Shown in pieces: positions 14,545 to 22,591 of a stretch of DNA of 32,800 bases. The stretch is from Selenomonadaceae bacterium. GTDB lineage: Bacteria; Bacillota; Negativicutes; Selenomonadales; Selenomonadaceae. The notes under the pieces were generated by a model that was not told the DNA's origin, ran no database searches, and saw only the letters and a program-made list of their open reading frames with translations. The position numbers were made by a program, and so were the translations under genes. Position 1 is the first letter of the stretch. Every line of letters begins with the position of its first letter. The stretch lies in the NCBI GenBank assembly GCA_017479925.1, contig JAFVBP010000321.1:1-32800 (forward strand), given 5' to 3'.

Positions 14545-15447
14545 ATGACACCGGAAATTCTCATGCAAAGATATTGCTATGTCCCCAGCAAATCTGAAAT
14601 TGCCAAAATTGATTCACTTGAGGCAAATGCCGAAAAAGGCGATTCAAGTGCCGTACAAGAACTTTACGATCTGTATGAACAAGGTCATTATATCCCGCGT
14701 GACGGGAAAAAATTCGTCAAGTTATTGCTGACTAACGTTTATAGAGACGACAATTTTTATTGTAACATCGGTAGCATATATTTTTACGGTGACGGCATTT
14801 CGAGAGATTTCGGAAAAGCTGTTTGGTGGCTCAAACGGGCAGCAAACTGCGGAAATAGCGAGGCAATGTATTTGTTAGGCGACATTTACTTGACTGCCGA
14901 AAAAAATCAAAAACATTCTGATGTCGCTTGGTTTATTCGTGAAGACGAGATTTTCAAAAATTTTCATCTGGCATTCTATTGGTTTAATCGGTGCTTTGAA
15001 AGTTATTGTTACGGCGGAAACCCTCGACGCTATGATTTGTGTTTTTACGGTTTCGGTTTGCATTTGGAATATGACCGTGCCTTTGAAGTTTTTCTTGAAA
15101 CACTTAAAATGCCGCGTTACTCGGAACTTTTGTATTGCATGGGAGAAAAATATTTCAAAGGTCTCGATGTTCAAAGATCAATCGATGAGGCAATTCAATG
15201 GTTTACTCGAGCCGCCGCACACGGAAGCAACAAGGCTATTCGTACACTCGGAAGAATTTATCGTGAAGGTGACGGCGTTCCGCAAAATATTGATCGCGCT
15301 GTTTTCTGGTACGAAAAAACTAATCAACGCGATTATCTGAAAGGTATATATGAAATTGCAAAGATGTATAAGGACGGTGTCGGCATTGAAAAAAATCCTG
15401 AAAAAGCTTGCGATTACTTTGATACAATTATCCGAGAGTTGATTTAG
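14545..15447 (+). CDS. Sel1-like repeat protein
   Basis: A 300-residue protein of Sel1/TPR-like helical pairs. Repeats are visible as GDGISRDFGKAVWWLKRAANCGNSEAMYLLGDIY, then DEAIQWFTRAAAHGSNKAIRTLG, GDGVPQNIDRAVFWYEK and DGVGIEKNPEKACDYF. Such proteins mediate protein-protein contacts; no catalytic domain is present. There is no signal peptide. The DNA is clearly richer in A+T and uses more ATT, TAT and AAT codons than its neighbours, suggesting later acquisition. It ends 11 bp before the deacetylase start. Confidence 0.85.
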   Translation: MTPEILMQRYCYVPSKSEIAKIDSLEANAEKGDSSAVQELYDLYEQGHYIPRDGKKFVKLLLTNVYRDDNFYCNIGSIYFYGDGISRDFGKAVWWLKRAANCGNSEAMYLLGDIYLTAEKNQKHSDVAWFIREDEIFKNFHLAFYWFNRCFESYCYGGNPRRYDLCFYGFGLHLEYDRAFEVFLETLKMPRYSELLYCMGEKYFKGLDVQRSIDEAIQWFTRAAAHGSNKAIRTLGRIYREGDGVPQNIDRAVFWYEKTNQRDYLKGIYEIAKMYKDGVGIEKNPEKACDYFDTIIRELI

Positions 15448-15458
15448 GCGTGTTAGAC

Positions 15459-17252
15459 ATGAACGACAAAAAAATTTTCGACGCGTGGGCGGAAAAAAAT
15501 CTTTGCGACGACGACCAACGCCACCTTGCCGAAGCGTGCGGAGTTTTCGAGCTTGTCGGCGCGGAAGTTCAAGCCGAAGAAGTTTTGACTACGGGCAATT
15601 CGTTCTTCGACAAAAATTTTTTCGGCACGCGGGTTTTGGTACTTGCGCCGCACCCCGACGACGAAATTAACATTGCCGGCAACATGATTTTGACTTTGGC
15701 GACCGCCAAGGCTGAAATTTTCGTTGCGTATTCGACCAACGGCGATTTTGAGCAGTCGGCGAACGTTCGCGCCCGTGAAGCCGTCGACGCGCTGAAAATT
15801 TTGGGCGTGCCCCGCGACAAGATAATTTTTTTCGGCTACGGCGACGGTCACAAACTTTCCGACGTGCCGACGACTTCGCCCGCAGGCTTTTCGGAGACTT
15901 ACGCGGCGGACGATTTTGTCGATTACGCGAAAAAAACTTTCGGACGCCACAGCACGTATACCCGCGACAACTTCAAGCGCGACCTGAAGACGTTGTTGCT
16001 TGAACTTCGGGCGAACATAATTTTTTGCGTCGACTTCGACAGTCACCCCGATCACCGCACGCTGTCGATTTTGTTCGAGGAAGTCATGGGCGAAATTTTG
16101 TCCGAACGCCGCGATTATCGTCCCGAAATATATAAAAAATTCGCGTACTCGACGGCTTTCACTGCCGCGCCCGATTTTTACGCACAAAATCTGCTTGCGA
16201 CGCGAAAACCCAAAGTCGGCGAAACCGACACGTACGATTTCGACTTGATTGACCGCGCAAATTACGTTTGGGCGGACAGAATTCGCTTCCCCGTGCCCGA
16301 AAATTGCCGTCGAACGACCTTGAAGGACAATCCGCTTGCCGAGGCGATTTTTGCGCACAAATCTCAACGCAACCAGTGGAATGCGCTTCGGATTTTGAAT
16401 TCCGACGAGATTTTTTTCGAGCGACGCACCGACAACGAAACTTTTGCCGCGAAAGTAACGGCGACTTCGGGCGACGCGTCAAAAGTTCGCGACTTCAAAA
16501 TCATCGACACCGCCGACGTTGAAATTTCGCCCGCGCAGTTTGCGAATAATTTATGGCAACCGTCGCCCGACGACATGCACAAGAAAATTTTTTTCGAGTG
16601 GAACGAGCCGGCGCAAGTTCAACGCGTCGCGATTTACGGCAACCCGCTTGACGAGGATACGGCGGAACTGCTTTTGCGGCTTGAACTTGCAAATAAGTTC
16701 GCCGTGATTGACAAGGCGCGAATTTCTTCGGATAATGTCAAAAATTTCCGCGTCACGTTGCCGAATCACGGTCGCCCGCTGATTTTGGACACGGAAAAAT
16801 TTTTCGTCACGCGTGCGGAAATTTCCGTTATCAACGCGGGCAAAAATTTCGGGCTGTCGGAAGTCGAATTTTTCGCGAACGCCGAGCCGCTCAAGAAAAT
16901 TCCGCCGTTCGTCAAGCTGACCGTCGACGAAAATTTTTTCTACCGATACGCGTTGCCGTGGGAAGTCGAAAAAATTTCGCTGGGGCTTTACCGCTTTCAC
17001 GTTGATGCGCCCGTGAAAATTTCCGCGACGGCGGGCGACGAAGTCATTTTGTCGGAAGTTGTTACGAACGAAGAATTAATTTTGAATTTCGGCGACGCAA
17101 GCGAAGTTGTCGTTACGGCTGAAGTCGTCGGCACGGACATTTATGACCGCGCAATAATTCGCCGCGTCGGAGATTTCGCGCAGATTCAGCTGAAAGTTTG
17201 GCAGTGGCTCGACAAGCTCCGCGTTCACAAAGTCCGAAAGCTCAACAGGTAG
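15459..17252 (+). CDS. PIG-L family deacetylase with C-terminal beta-rich extension
   Basis: About 597 residues. The N-terminal LmbE/PIG-L domain has LAPHPDDE near residue 65 and a DSHPDH motif near 195, the zinc-binding set of N-acetylglucosamine deacetylases. The C-terminal half (from about 330) is beta-rich and non-catalytic, with a segment around VQRVAIYGNPLDED like discoidin (F5/8 C)-type carbohydrate-binding modules; that reading is tentative. The start is uncertain: a GTG at 15450 is also in frame and neither site has a strong ribosome site. It may trim an N-acetyl sugar of the glycan built here. Its last 52 bases, up to the first two bases of the stop codon, are duplicated downstream. 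Confidence 0.8.
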   Translation: MNDKKIFDAWAEKNLCDDDQRHLAEACGVFELVGAEVQAEEVLTTGNSFFDKNFFGTRVLVLAPHPDDEINIAGNMILTLATAKAEIFVAYSTNGDFEQSANVRAREAVDALKILGVPRDKIIFFGYGDGHKLSDVPTTSPAGFSETYAADDFVDYAKKTFGRHSTYTRDNFKRDLKTLLLELRANIIFCVDFDSHPDHRTLSILFEEVMGEILSERRDYRPEIYKKFAYSTAFTAAPDFYAQNLLATRKPKVGETDTYDFDLIDRANYVWADRIRFPVPENCRRTTLKDNPLAEAIFAHKSQRNQWNALRILNSDEIFFERRTDNETFAAKVTATSGDASKVRDFKIIDTADVEISPAQFANNLWQPSPDDMHKKIFFEWNEPAQVQRVAIYGNPLDEDTAELLLRLELANKFAVIDKARISSDNVKNFRVTLPNHGRPLILDTEKFFVTRAEISVINAGKNFGLSEVEFFANAEPLKKIPPFVKLTVDENFFYRYALPWEVEKISLGLYRFHVDAPVKISATAGDEVILSEVVTNEELILNFGDASEVVVTAEVVGTDIYDRAIIRRVGDFAQIQLKVWQWLDKLRVHKVRKLNR

Positions 17253-17384
17253 CAATTTCGCCGCGGCGACAACGCTTGAACGTCGACAACGTTGCAGATA
17301 ACTCCAATTGTTCCGCCACTTTCAAAGTGGCCGGCAGTGGCTCGACAAGCTCCGCGTTCACAAAGTCCGAAAGCTCAACAGGTA
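17200..17384 (+). mobile_element. Junction element R4 with 52 bp direct duplications
   Basis: Positions 17200-17251 and 17333-17384 are identical (52 bp) and enclose an 81 bp element (17252-17332) ending in AATTGTTCCGCCACTTTC plus its inverted half. The duplicated bases encode the C terminus of the deacetylase and reach into its stop codon. The first copy ends in TAG, formed with the element's first base, and the second in TAA. The second copy carries the original junction with the next gene. Confidence 0.85.
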
Positions 17385-17391
17385 ACGAAAA

Positions 17392-18006
17392 ATGCGCGTT
17401 TTAACCATCAACGAAGACCTTTTTATCGGTTCGGGCGGGCACCAGGCGACGTACATTCACCCGATTGACCCGACGAAGTGCATAAAAATCCCGCACATGC
17501 AAGACGACGGCGACGTTCGCAAGGAAATGCGTTATCGTCAAGCTTGCGCGAAAAAACTTGCCAAATCGCGGCTCGTGACGGAATTTTTTGGCACGGTCGA
17601 CACGAATTTGGGACTCGGCTACGTCTTTGAACGCGTGTTCGATTACAACGGCAAAACTTCCCGCGACATGAAAAAATTTCTGCCGAAAACGCGTCCCGAC
17701 ACAGAGACGTTGCACAGAATTTGGACGATTTTGCTGACGTTCAAATCGGATTTTCTGCGCGAAAGCATTGCGATTGTCGACACGGACATCGAAAATTTCA
17801 TGGTTCAGGAGCCGTCGCGTGGCGTTTTTCGCGTGCGAATCGTCGACAACATCGGCACCCCGGTTTTAATACCGCTGGTGTACTGGTTTGACTTCGCGGC
17901 GGCGTGGAAGGCGAAACGTTACTGGAACCGAATCGCGGCGTGGCTTGCGGAAAATTATTCCGAAATAATCCCGCCCGAATTGGCCGAACAACTCAAGGCG
18001 ACCTGA
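17392..18006 (+). CDS. YrbL/PhoP-regulated family kinase-like protein
   Basis: A 204-residue protein matching YrbL along its length: the glycine-rich GSGGHQATYIHPIDPTKCIKI with the lysine of a protein-kinase-like ATP pocket, EMRYRQ, a GTVDTNLGLGYVFERV segment, and VRIVDNIG near residue 155 in the position of a DFG-like metal site. The C terminus has the family's W-rich helix (RYWNRIAAWL). In enterobacteria YrbL belongs to the PhoP regulon; its activity is unproven. Location among LPS-type genes fits an envelope sugar kinase-like role. Confidence 0.8.
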   Translation: MRVLTINEDLFIGSGGHQATYIHPIDPTKCIKIPHMQDDGDVRKEMRYRQACAKKLAKSRLVTEFFGTVDTNLGLGYVFERVFDYNGKTSRDMKKFLPKTRPDTETLHRIWTILLTFKSDFLRESIAIVDTDIENFMVQEPSRGVFRVRIVDNIGTPVLIPLVYWFDFAAAWKAKRYWNRIAAWLAENYSEIIPPELAEQLKAT

Positions 18007-18009
18007 TTT

Positions 18010-18038
18010 TTGCGAGATTTTTTGAAGCATGATATAAT
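18010..18038 (+). promoter_or_regulatory. Promoter of the small secreted protein gene
   Basis: TTGCGA, a 17 bp spacer and a perfect TATAAT, 25 bp before the ATG at 18063. Confidence 0.7.
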
Positions 18039-18062
18039 TTCAACGCAAAGGAGGTGACACAC

Positions 18063-18494
18063 ATGAAAAAATTTTCGATTTTGGCGGCGTTCGTCTTCGC
18101 CGTGATGATTTCTTCGACGGCTTTGGCGGCAAATTGGGTTCTTATCGAGACTTTAAACAGCGACGACGTTGTTTCAAAAACTTACGTCGACAAAGATTCG
18201 ATTAAACGCGGCATCCACTCCGAAAAGTTGAATTTTTCGCGTGAGGACGGCTTCAGCGTCGTCGTGAAAACGGTTTTTGAGTTCAAAGACAAAAAAAATC
18301 CGCTCACGATGATTATGTCGGTCGGTTTATTCGAGGAAAACGGCGCGAAAAAGTACTGCGTGTTTGAAATAAGCGACGAAAAAGGCAGCGTTACGCCGGG
18401 TTCTTCCGACAAACTTGAAATTTCAAACGCCGACGGCAGCGACGGAACGATTTGGCCGGCAGTTTGGGACTACGTCCAAAAAAATCTGCCGTGA
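18063..18494 (+). CDS. Small secreted protein of unknown function
   Basis: A 143-residue protein with a clear signal peptide (MKKFSILAAFVFAVMISS, then a TALA-A site near residue 22). The mature part starts NWVLIETLNSDDVVSKTYVDKDSI and looks like a small beta-sheet protein of the kind often annotated in Selenomonadales as a surface-adhesin-E-like or hypothetical protein. AAGGAGGTG fits the ATG at 18063 better than the GTG at 18054. It is flanked by its own promoter and terminator, so it is a single-gene unit within the glycan locus. Confidence 0.75.
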   Translation: MKKFSILAAFVFAVMISSTALAANWVLIETLNSDDVVSKTYVDKDSIKRGIHSEKLNFSREDGFSVVVKTVFEFKDKKNPLTMIMSVGLFEENGAKKYCVFEISDEKGSVTPGSSDKLEISNADGSDGTIWPAVWDYVQKNLP

Positions 18495-18518
18495 AATTGT
18501 TCCGCGACGAAAAAAATG

Positions 18519-18545
18519 CCTCTCCTTTTGCGGAGAGGTATTTTT
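18519..18545 (+). terminator. Terminator after the small secreted protein gene
   Basis: A perfect 7 bp stem CCTCTCC/GGAGAGG with loop TTTTGC, followed by TATTTTT. Confidence 0.9.
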
Positions 18546-18555
18546 GTGGTAAAAT
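18528..18555 (+). promoter_or_regulatory. Promoter of the O-antigen ligase gene
   Basis: TTGCGG in the terminator hairpin, a 16 bp spacer and TAAAAT, 29 bp before the ATG at 18585. It overlaps the preceding terminator. Confidence 0.5.
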
Positions 18556-18584
18556 CGCCCAAACGACGCAAGGAGATTTGAGCC

Positions 18585-19808
18585 ATGAAAAATTTTTCGC
18601 TTGACGCGGCAATGTACCCGATCGTGCTGATTTTGGCGTTCGCAATTCCGTTGTCGACGGCGGCGGCCTCAATCGCGGTCGGACTTGGCACGGCGTTTGT
18701 GCTGTTTCAGTGGTGGCGAACGAAAACTTTCCCGCAATTCGACGTAAAACTCCTCGAAGTTTTGGCGGTTTACCTCGTGTGTCAAATTTTCGTTGCGATA
18801 ATGAGTTGGGAGCCGAAAATCAGTTTCCGCGAAGTGTTCGGACAGTTGCACCGATTTTTTCCGCTGATTTTCGCAATGACGTTCATCAAAAACCGTCGAC
18901 AGCTGAGCGGCGTGTTAATCGCGTCGATTTTGGCGTTTTTGCTCAACGATTTGGCGGGACTCTTGCAATATTTCGCGTTGGGCGAGCCGCGGGCATTCGG
19001 CTTCAACCACACGCCGACGTTTTACGGCTCGTTCATGTTGATGCAAATGCCGTTTTTGATTTTCGCGTCGCAGCTGAAGATTTTGCCGCAACTTTGGCGA
19101 AAAATCGTGCTTGCAACGGCGGGCTTGAGCTTAATTTGCCTCGTTTTGTCGATGACGCGTGGCGCGTGGCTTGCGTTCGTGTGCGTCGCGGTGATTTTCT
19201 TCGTGCTGGAAAAAAATTATCGCATCGTCGCCGCAAAAATCTTCGCGGGACTGGCGATTTTGTTCGTAATCGTGGCAATGACTTCGCCGACAATTCACGC
19301 ACGGCTTGAAACGATGGTTTCGACGAAGTTCCAAAGCAACACAGAACGCGTCTTGATGTGGCAATCGGCGTTGAAAATCTTCGCGGACTACCCGTTGACG
19401 GGCGTCGGGCAAAAAATGTTCGTCAAGGCGTACAACGAGCAATACATTTCGCCCGAAGCGATTGAGCGACCCGAAGTCACCGAAGGCGGGCACACTCAAC
19501 CGCATAACAACTTGCTCAACGAGGCGTCCGAAGGCGGAATCGTCGGTTTAGCGGCGTTTATCGGACTTTACGCGTATTTTTTCTGGCGATTTTTCCGTCA
19601 ACACCGTCGCGAAAAAAATATCCCGTTCGGTGCGGGTTTGACGGCGATTTTAATTTTGGCGGGACTGCAACTCGAAGGTCTGACCGATACGAACATGACG
19701 CAAGTGCCGATTATGCGCGAATTTTGGCTGCTCGCGGGCACGTTAATTGCGTCCGAAAATATTTTGAGGAGTGACATGTTTGGCGACAATCGACGAAAAA
19801 ATTTTTGA
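18585..19808 (+). CDS. O-antigen ligase / Wzy-like membrane protein
   Basis: A 407-residue polytopic inner-membrane protein with about ten to twelve hydrophobic segments. The Wzy_C domain is recognisable: STRGAWLA-type SMTRGAWLAF near residue 188, the large periplasmic loop with SNTERVLMWQSALKIFADYPLTGVG, and the HTQPHNNLLNEASEGGIVGL signature near 303-322. WaaL enzymes join undecaprenyl-linked polysaccharide to lipid A core; Wzy polymerases share the domain. With core-type transferases nearby, ligase is the better reading. Its end overlaps rnc by 29 nt. Confidence 0.85.
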   Translation: MKNFSLDAAMYPIVLILAFAIPLSTAAASIAVGLGTAFVLFQWWRTKTFPQFDVKLLEVLAVYLVCQIFVAIMSWEPKISFREVFGQLHRFFPLIFAMTFIKNRRQLSGVLIASILAFLLNDLAGLLQYFALGEPRAFGFNHTPTFYGSFMLMQMPFLIFASQLKILPQLWRKIVLATAGLSLICLVLSMTRGAWLAFVCVAVIFFVLEKNYRIVAAKIFAGLAILFVIVAMTSPTIHARLETMVSTKFQSNTERVLMWQSALKIFADYPLTGVGQKMFVKAYNEQYISPEAIERPEVTEGGHTQPHNNLLNEASEGGIVGLAAFIGLYAYFFWRFFRQHRREKNIPFGAGLTAILILAGLQLEGLTDTNMTQVPIMREFWLLAGTLIASENILRSDMFGDNRRKNF

Positions 19809-20526
19809 GAAACCCAAGTACGACGAAGGCAAAATCGACGAACCGTTGACCGAAGAGCGAATCGCGGCTTTGAAAAATTTCGCGCAGTCAATCGGCGTCG
19901 AATTCACGGATTTTGTGATGCTCAACCGCGCTTTGACGCACAAATCTTATGCCCGCGAATTCGATCCGAAACTCAAAGACAATCAGCGGCTGGAATTTTT
20001 GGGCGACGCGGTTTTGGGTCTTGCAACGGCGGATTACCTGTTCGAGCACTTCACGAAGTTGACCGAAGGCGAATTGACAAAAACCCGTTCGAGTTTGACG
20101 CGACAATCGACTTTGACTCGTCTGGCGGAAAAAATTCACCTTGACGACGTTTTATTGCTTGGCGTGACGGAGGCGGGCACCACTCGCGGGCGAGATTCCA
20201 ACCTTGAAGACGCCTTCGAGTCGGTTATCGGCGCGATTTACCTTGATTGCGGCTGGGAAGTTGCCCGCGATTACATTTGGCGACAGATGACCGACGAATT
20301 TGAGCGCGTCAAGCTCACCGGCATTCCGAAAGATTACAAAAGCAAGTTGCAGGAAGTCATTCAGCGCGATCCGACGCGAAAAGTCACGTACAGCGAACTC
20401 AACGAGAGCGGTCCTCCGCACATGCGAACTTTCGAGGCTGCGGCGTTGATTGACGGCAAAATTTTCGGTCGCGGTGTCGGCAAAAGTAAAAAGCTCGCCG
20501 AACAGAGGCCGCCAAACACGCTTTGA
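19780..20526 (+). CDS. rnc: Ribonuclease III with a frameshifted C terminus
   Basis: Double-strand-specific RNase for rRNA and mRNA processing. The catalytic domain is complete: LTHKSYAREF, the NQRLEFLGDAVLGL signature and LEDAFESVIGAIYLD. The dsRNA-binding domain follows (YKSKLQEVIQ ... GKSKKLAEQ). A TTG at 19780 is the likely start, with GAGGAG 9 bases upstream. After AEQ the frame reads RPPNTL and stops at 20526. Two bases earlier or later it would read AAKHALTNLGELD and stop at 20549, the expected last helix. An extra AG at 20506-20507 explains this. It may be a sequencing error or a real recent mutation. Confidence 0.93.
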   Translation: MATIDEKIFEKPKYDEGKIDEPLTEERIAALKNFAQSIGVEFTDFVMLNRALTHKSYAREFDPKLKDNQRLEFLGDAVLGLATADYLFEHFTKLTEGELTKTRSSLTRQSTLTRLAEKIHLDDVLLLGVTEAGTTRGRDSNLEDAFESVIGAIYLDCGWEVARDYIWRQMTDEFERVKLTGIPKDYKSKLQEVIQRDPTRKVTYSELNESGPPHMRTFEAAALIDGKIFGRGVGKSKKLAEQRPPNTL

Positions 20527-20556
20527 CCAACCTCGGCGAACTTGATTGAAATTTAC

Positions 20557-20880
20557 AATCGTCCCAATCGGGGCGATTTTTTTTGTGATAACGACGCGTT
20601 CAATTACGCATTTCGCATTATGCATTACGCATTAATAATCGTCCCAATCGGGGCGATTTTTTTTGTGATAACGACGCGTTCAATTACGCATTACGCATTA
20701 TGCATTACGCATTAATAATCGTCCCAAGCGGGGCGATTTTTTTTGCGGCGTCGCGTTCAATTATGCATTACGCATTATGCATTACGCATTAATAATCGTC
20801 CCAAGCGGGGCGATTTTTTTTTGTGATAACGTCGCTTTCAATTACGCATTTCGCATTACGCATTACGCATTAATAATTGT
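20557..20880. repeat. Tandem array of ~80 bp terminator units
   Basis: The 320 bp between convergent genes hold four units beginning at GTCCCA 20561, 20641, 20721 and 20798, with a fifth partial start at 20879 inside the next gene. Each has a hairpin ATCGTCCC/GGGGCGAT followed by eight or nine Ts, then (except a shortened third unit) GTGATAACG, and a run of ATTACGC/ATTATGC heptamers ending ATTAATAAT. The hairpin T-runs face the plus strand, so it terminates rnc four times over. Confidence 0.9.
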
Positions 20881-21853
20881 CCCAACCGTTGCCGGCGTGC
20901 TTGCCCGCGACGGTTTTAATTTTGTCGGGCGGAAACGGCGTGTCGTCCGCGTCGAAATAGCCGATGTCGACGATTCGCGCCTGCACAATGTCGTTGTTGC
21001 GACCGACGGGCACGTCAACCACGTCGCCGACGGCAAGCGTCTCGTCCTCGGTGCGGTAGGTGTACGATTTATAGCTGCCCTTGAACTGAACTTTGCACAG
21101 GATAATTTTTTCGGCGTCAATGAGGCGAATATTTTCGGGCACAAAAATTTTCGCCGTCAAATCGGGCATAAATTCATGAATTGCCTCGGCGAACTTGACG
21201 ATGCCCGGCATTGCAAATTCGCTGTAAGCCGCGGTGATTGATGTCGAATTTCCGTCGTGACGCGTCATCTTGACGGCAAGATTCATTACGCAAACGTTGT
21301 CGTCGGTGACTTCGAGCGCGTCGAAAAATTTTTGGCAGATGTTCAGAAAATTTTTCGTGCCGCGGGTGTCGAGTCGGTAAATGTGCGTCGAAGAATTTTT
21401 GTCGAGCGTCAACGTTTCGTCGGCGCGTGCCAAAGTCAAACGTTCGCAAATGTCGCCGTGCGTCAACGTCAATTCAAGCGCGTCGATTCGGTTGCCATCG
21501 ATAAATTGCATTTCGGGGACAAGCGCGTCGAGCAAGTCCAAAAAATCATCCCACGCGTCGGGGAAAGCGTTCGTGCCGCGGCTTCGACAAATTTTTTCGC
21601 CGTCGCGCAACGTCAAACTCCATTGCACGCCGCTTGAGCCGTCGCCGTAAAATTTTTCCCACGCGGGAATATCGAGCGCGTCAAGTTTGTCGAGCCAATC
21701 GTCGCCAACGTTCGCGACGGATTGATTTTTGTCGACGGGCTTGAATTCGTTGCGCAAAATTTTGTACGCGACCTGCGCGCCGTCAACGTGAATTTCGACG
21801 GTTTTGTATCCGCGCAAATTGTTGCCGACGGTGAATTTAAGGTATTTCGCCAT
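20870..21853 (-). CDS. Protein of unknown function
   Basis: A 327-residue, acidic, cytoplasmic protein. The N terminus (MAKYLKFTVGNNLRGYKTVEI) introduces an alpha/beta part with many W and D residues. A final ~65-residue module (YKSYTYRTEDETLAVGDVVDVPVG ... VDIGYFDADDTPFPPDKIKTV) looks like a small beta-barrel seen at the end of other Firmicutes proteins. I cannot name the family. The ATG at 21853 shares one base with the stop of the SIMPL gene; a GTG one codon upstream is also possible. The terminal codons WDNY lie in sequence resembling the repeat unit next door. Confidence 0.7.
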   Translation of the reverse strand: MAKYLKFTVGNNLRGYKTVEIHVDGAQVAYKILRNEFKPVDKNQSVANVGDDWLDKLDALDIPAWEKFYGDGSSGVQWSLTLRDGEKICRSRGTNAFPDAWDDFLDLLDALVPEMQFIDGNRIDALELTLTHGDICERLTLARADETLTLDKNSSTHIYRLDTRGTKNFLNICQKFFDALEVTDDNVCVMNLAVKMTRHDGNSTSITAAYSEFAMPGIVKFAEAIHEFMPDLTAKIFVPENIRLIDAEKIILCKVQFKGSYKSYTYRTEDETLAVGDVVDVPVGRNNDIVQARIVDIGYFDADDTPFPPDKIKTVAGKHAGNGWDNY

Positions 21854-22512
21854 CACTCGATCTCCCAGAAAAATTCTGCCGTGTCGGTCGCGGTGAGTTC
21901 TTTGGGGCTGAAGTTAAACGCCGCGTCGTTCGCCGTGCCCGGCACCGAAAGTGCGTCCAAAATCGTGCGAGATGACGAAAATTCGTCGGGCGCGTAATTT
22001 ATTTCGACGAGCTTGCCGAGTTTCACGCCCGAAGCCGCGCACAGAACTTCGGCTTTGCGTCGAGCGTCTTTTGCGGCGGCTTTCAAAATTTCGTCGGACA
22101 GTGCAGACTTGTCTTTGAGCTTGAACGAGACGAAAATTTTAGGTTGCGACAGACAGGTTGCCAACGCGCTGAGAGCCGCGTCGAGTTTGTCGCCGTCGAA
22201 ATCGAAACTCAGCGTCAAGTCGTGCCGACATTCAAAGCCGATGAAAATTTCGCGGTAACGTTTCGTGTTGCCGTCGCGAAATTCTTCGGAGTCGTATTTC
22301 GCCTCGACGTTGAAATTGTTCGTCTTGAGGTCGTCGGCGTCAAAGCCCGCCTCGGCAATCGATTCGCGGAGCATTTCAATTTGCTGTGCGGCGAGTTTGA
22401 CGGCGTCGGAATACTCTTTGTTCTGCGCGCTCAGCGTCAAACTCAACACGACGAAATCGGGCGACTTGACGGCGTGTCCCGTGCCCGTGACGTGAATTTT
22501 GCGTTCTTGCAT
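21853..22512 (-). CDS. SIMPL domain protein (DUF541)
   Basis: A 219-residue protein with the SIMPL/YggE fold: IHVTGTGHAVKSPDFVVLSLTLSA at the N terminus, the conserved AGFDADDLKTNNFNVE segment near residue 55, and AAAKDARRKAEVLCAASGVKLGKLVEI near 145-172. Many relatives are secreted or membrane-bound; this one has no signal peptide, so it is probably cytoplasmic. The role of the family is unclear, with links to oxidative stress in E. coli YggE. GGAGGTAAC precedes the ATG. Confidence 0.9.
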   Translation of the reverse strand: MQERKIHVTGTGHAVKSPDFVVLSLTLSAQNKEYSDAVKLAAQQIEMLRESIAEAGFDADDLKTNNFNVEAKYDSEEFRDGNTKRYREIFIGFECRHDLTLSFDFDGDKLDAALSALATCLSQPKIFVSFKLKDKSALSDEILKAAAKDARRKAEVLCAASGVKLGKLVEINYAPDEFSSSRTILDALSVPGTANDAAFNFSPKELTATDTAEFFWEIE

Positions 22513-22532
22513 GAAGGTTACCTCCGTAAAAA

Positions 22533-22591
22533 TAGTGGTTAGTGGTTAGAAAATTGTCACTGTACACTAGCCACTAGCCACTAGCCACTGA
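22533..22591. repeat. Inverted heptamer repeats (TAGTGGT and CTAGCCA)
   Basis: Units of TAGTGGT at 22533-22549 face three units of CTAGCCA at 22567-22591, forming a potential stem around a ~17 bp loop. The right part encodes the last residues of the GNAT gene. Confidence 0.8.

Noticed and set aside
20557-20880. CRISPR array
   Set aside because: The units are near-identical over their full ~80 bp with no unique spacers, and each holds a terminator hairpin.
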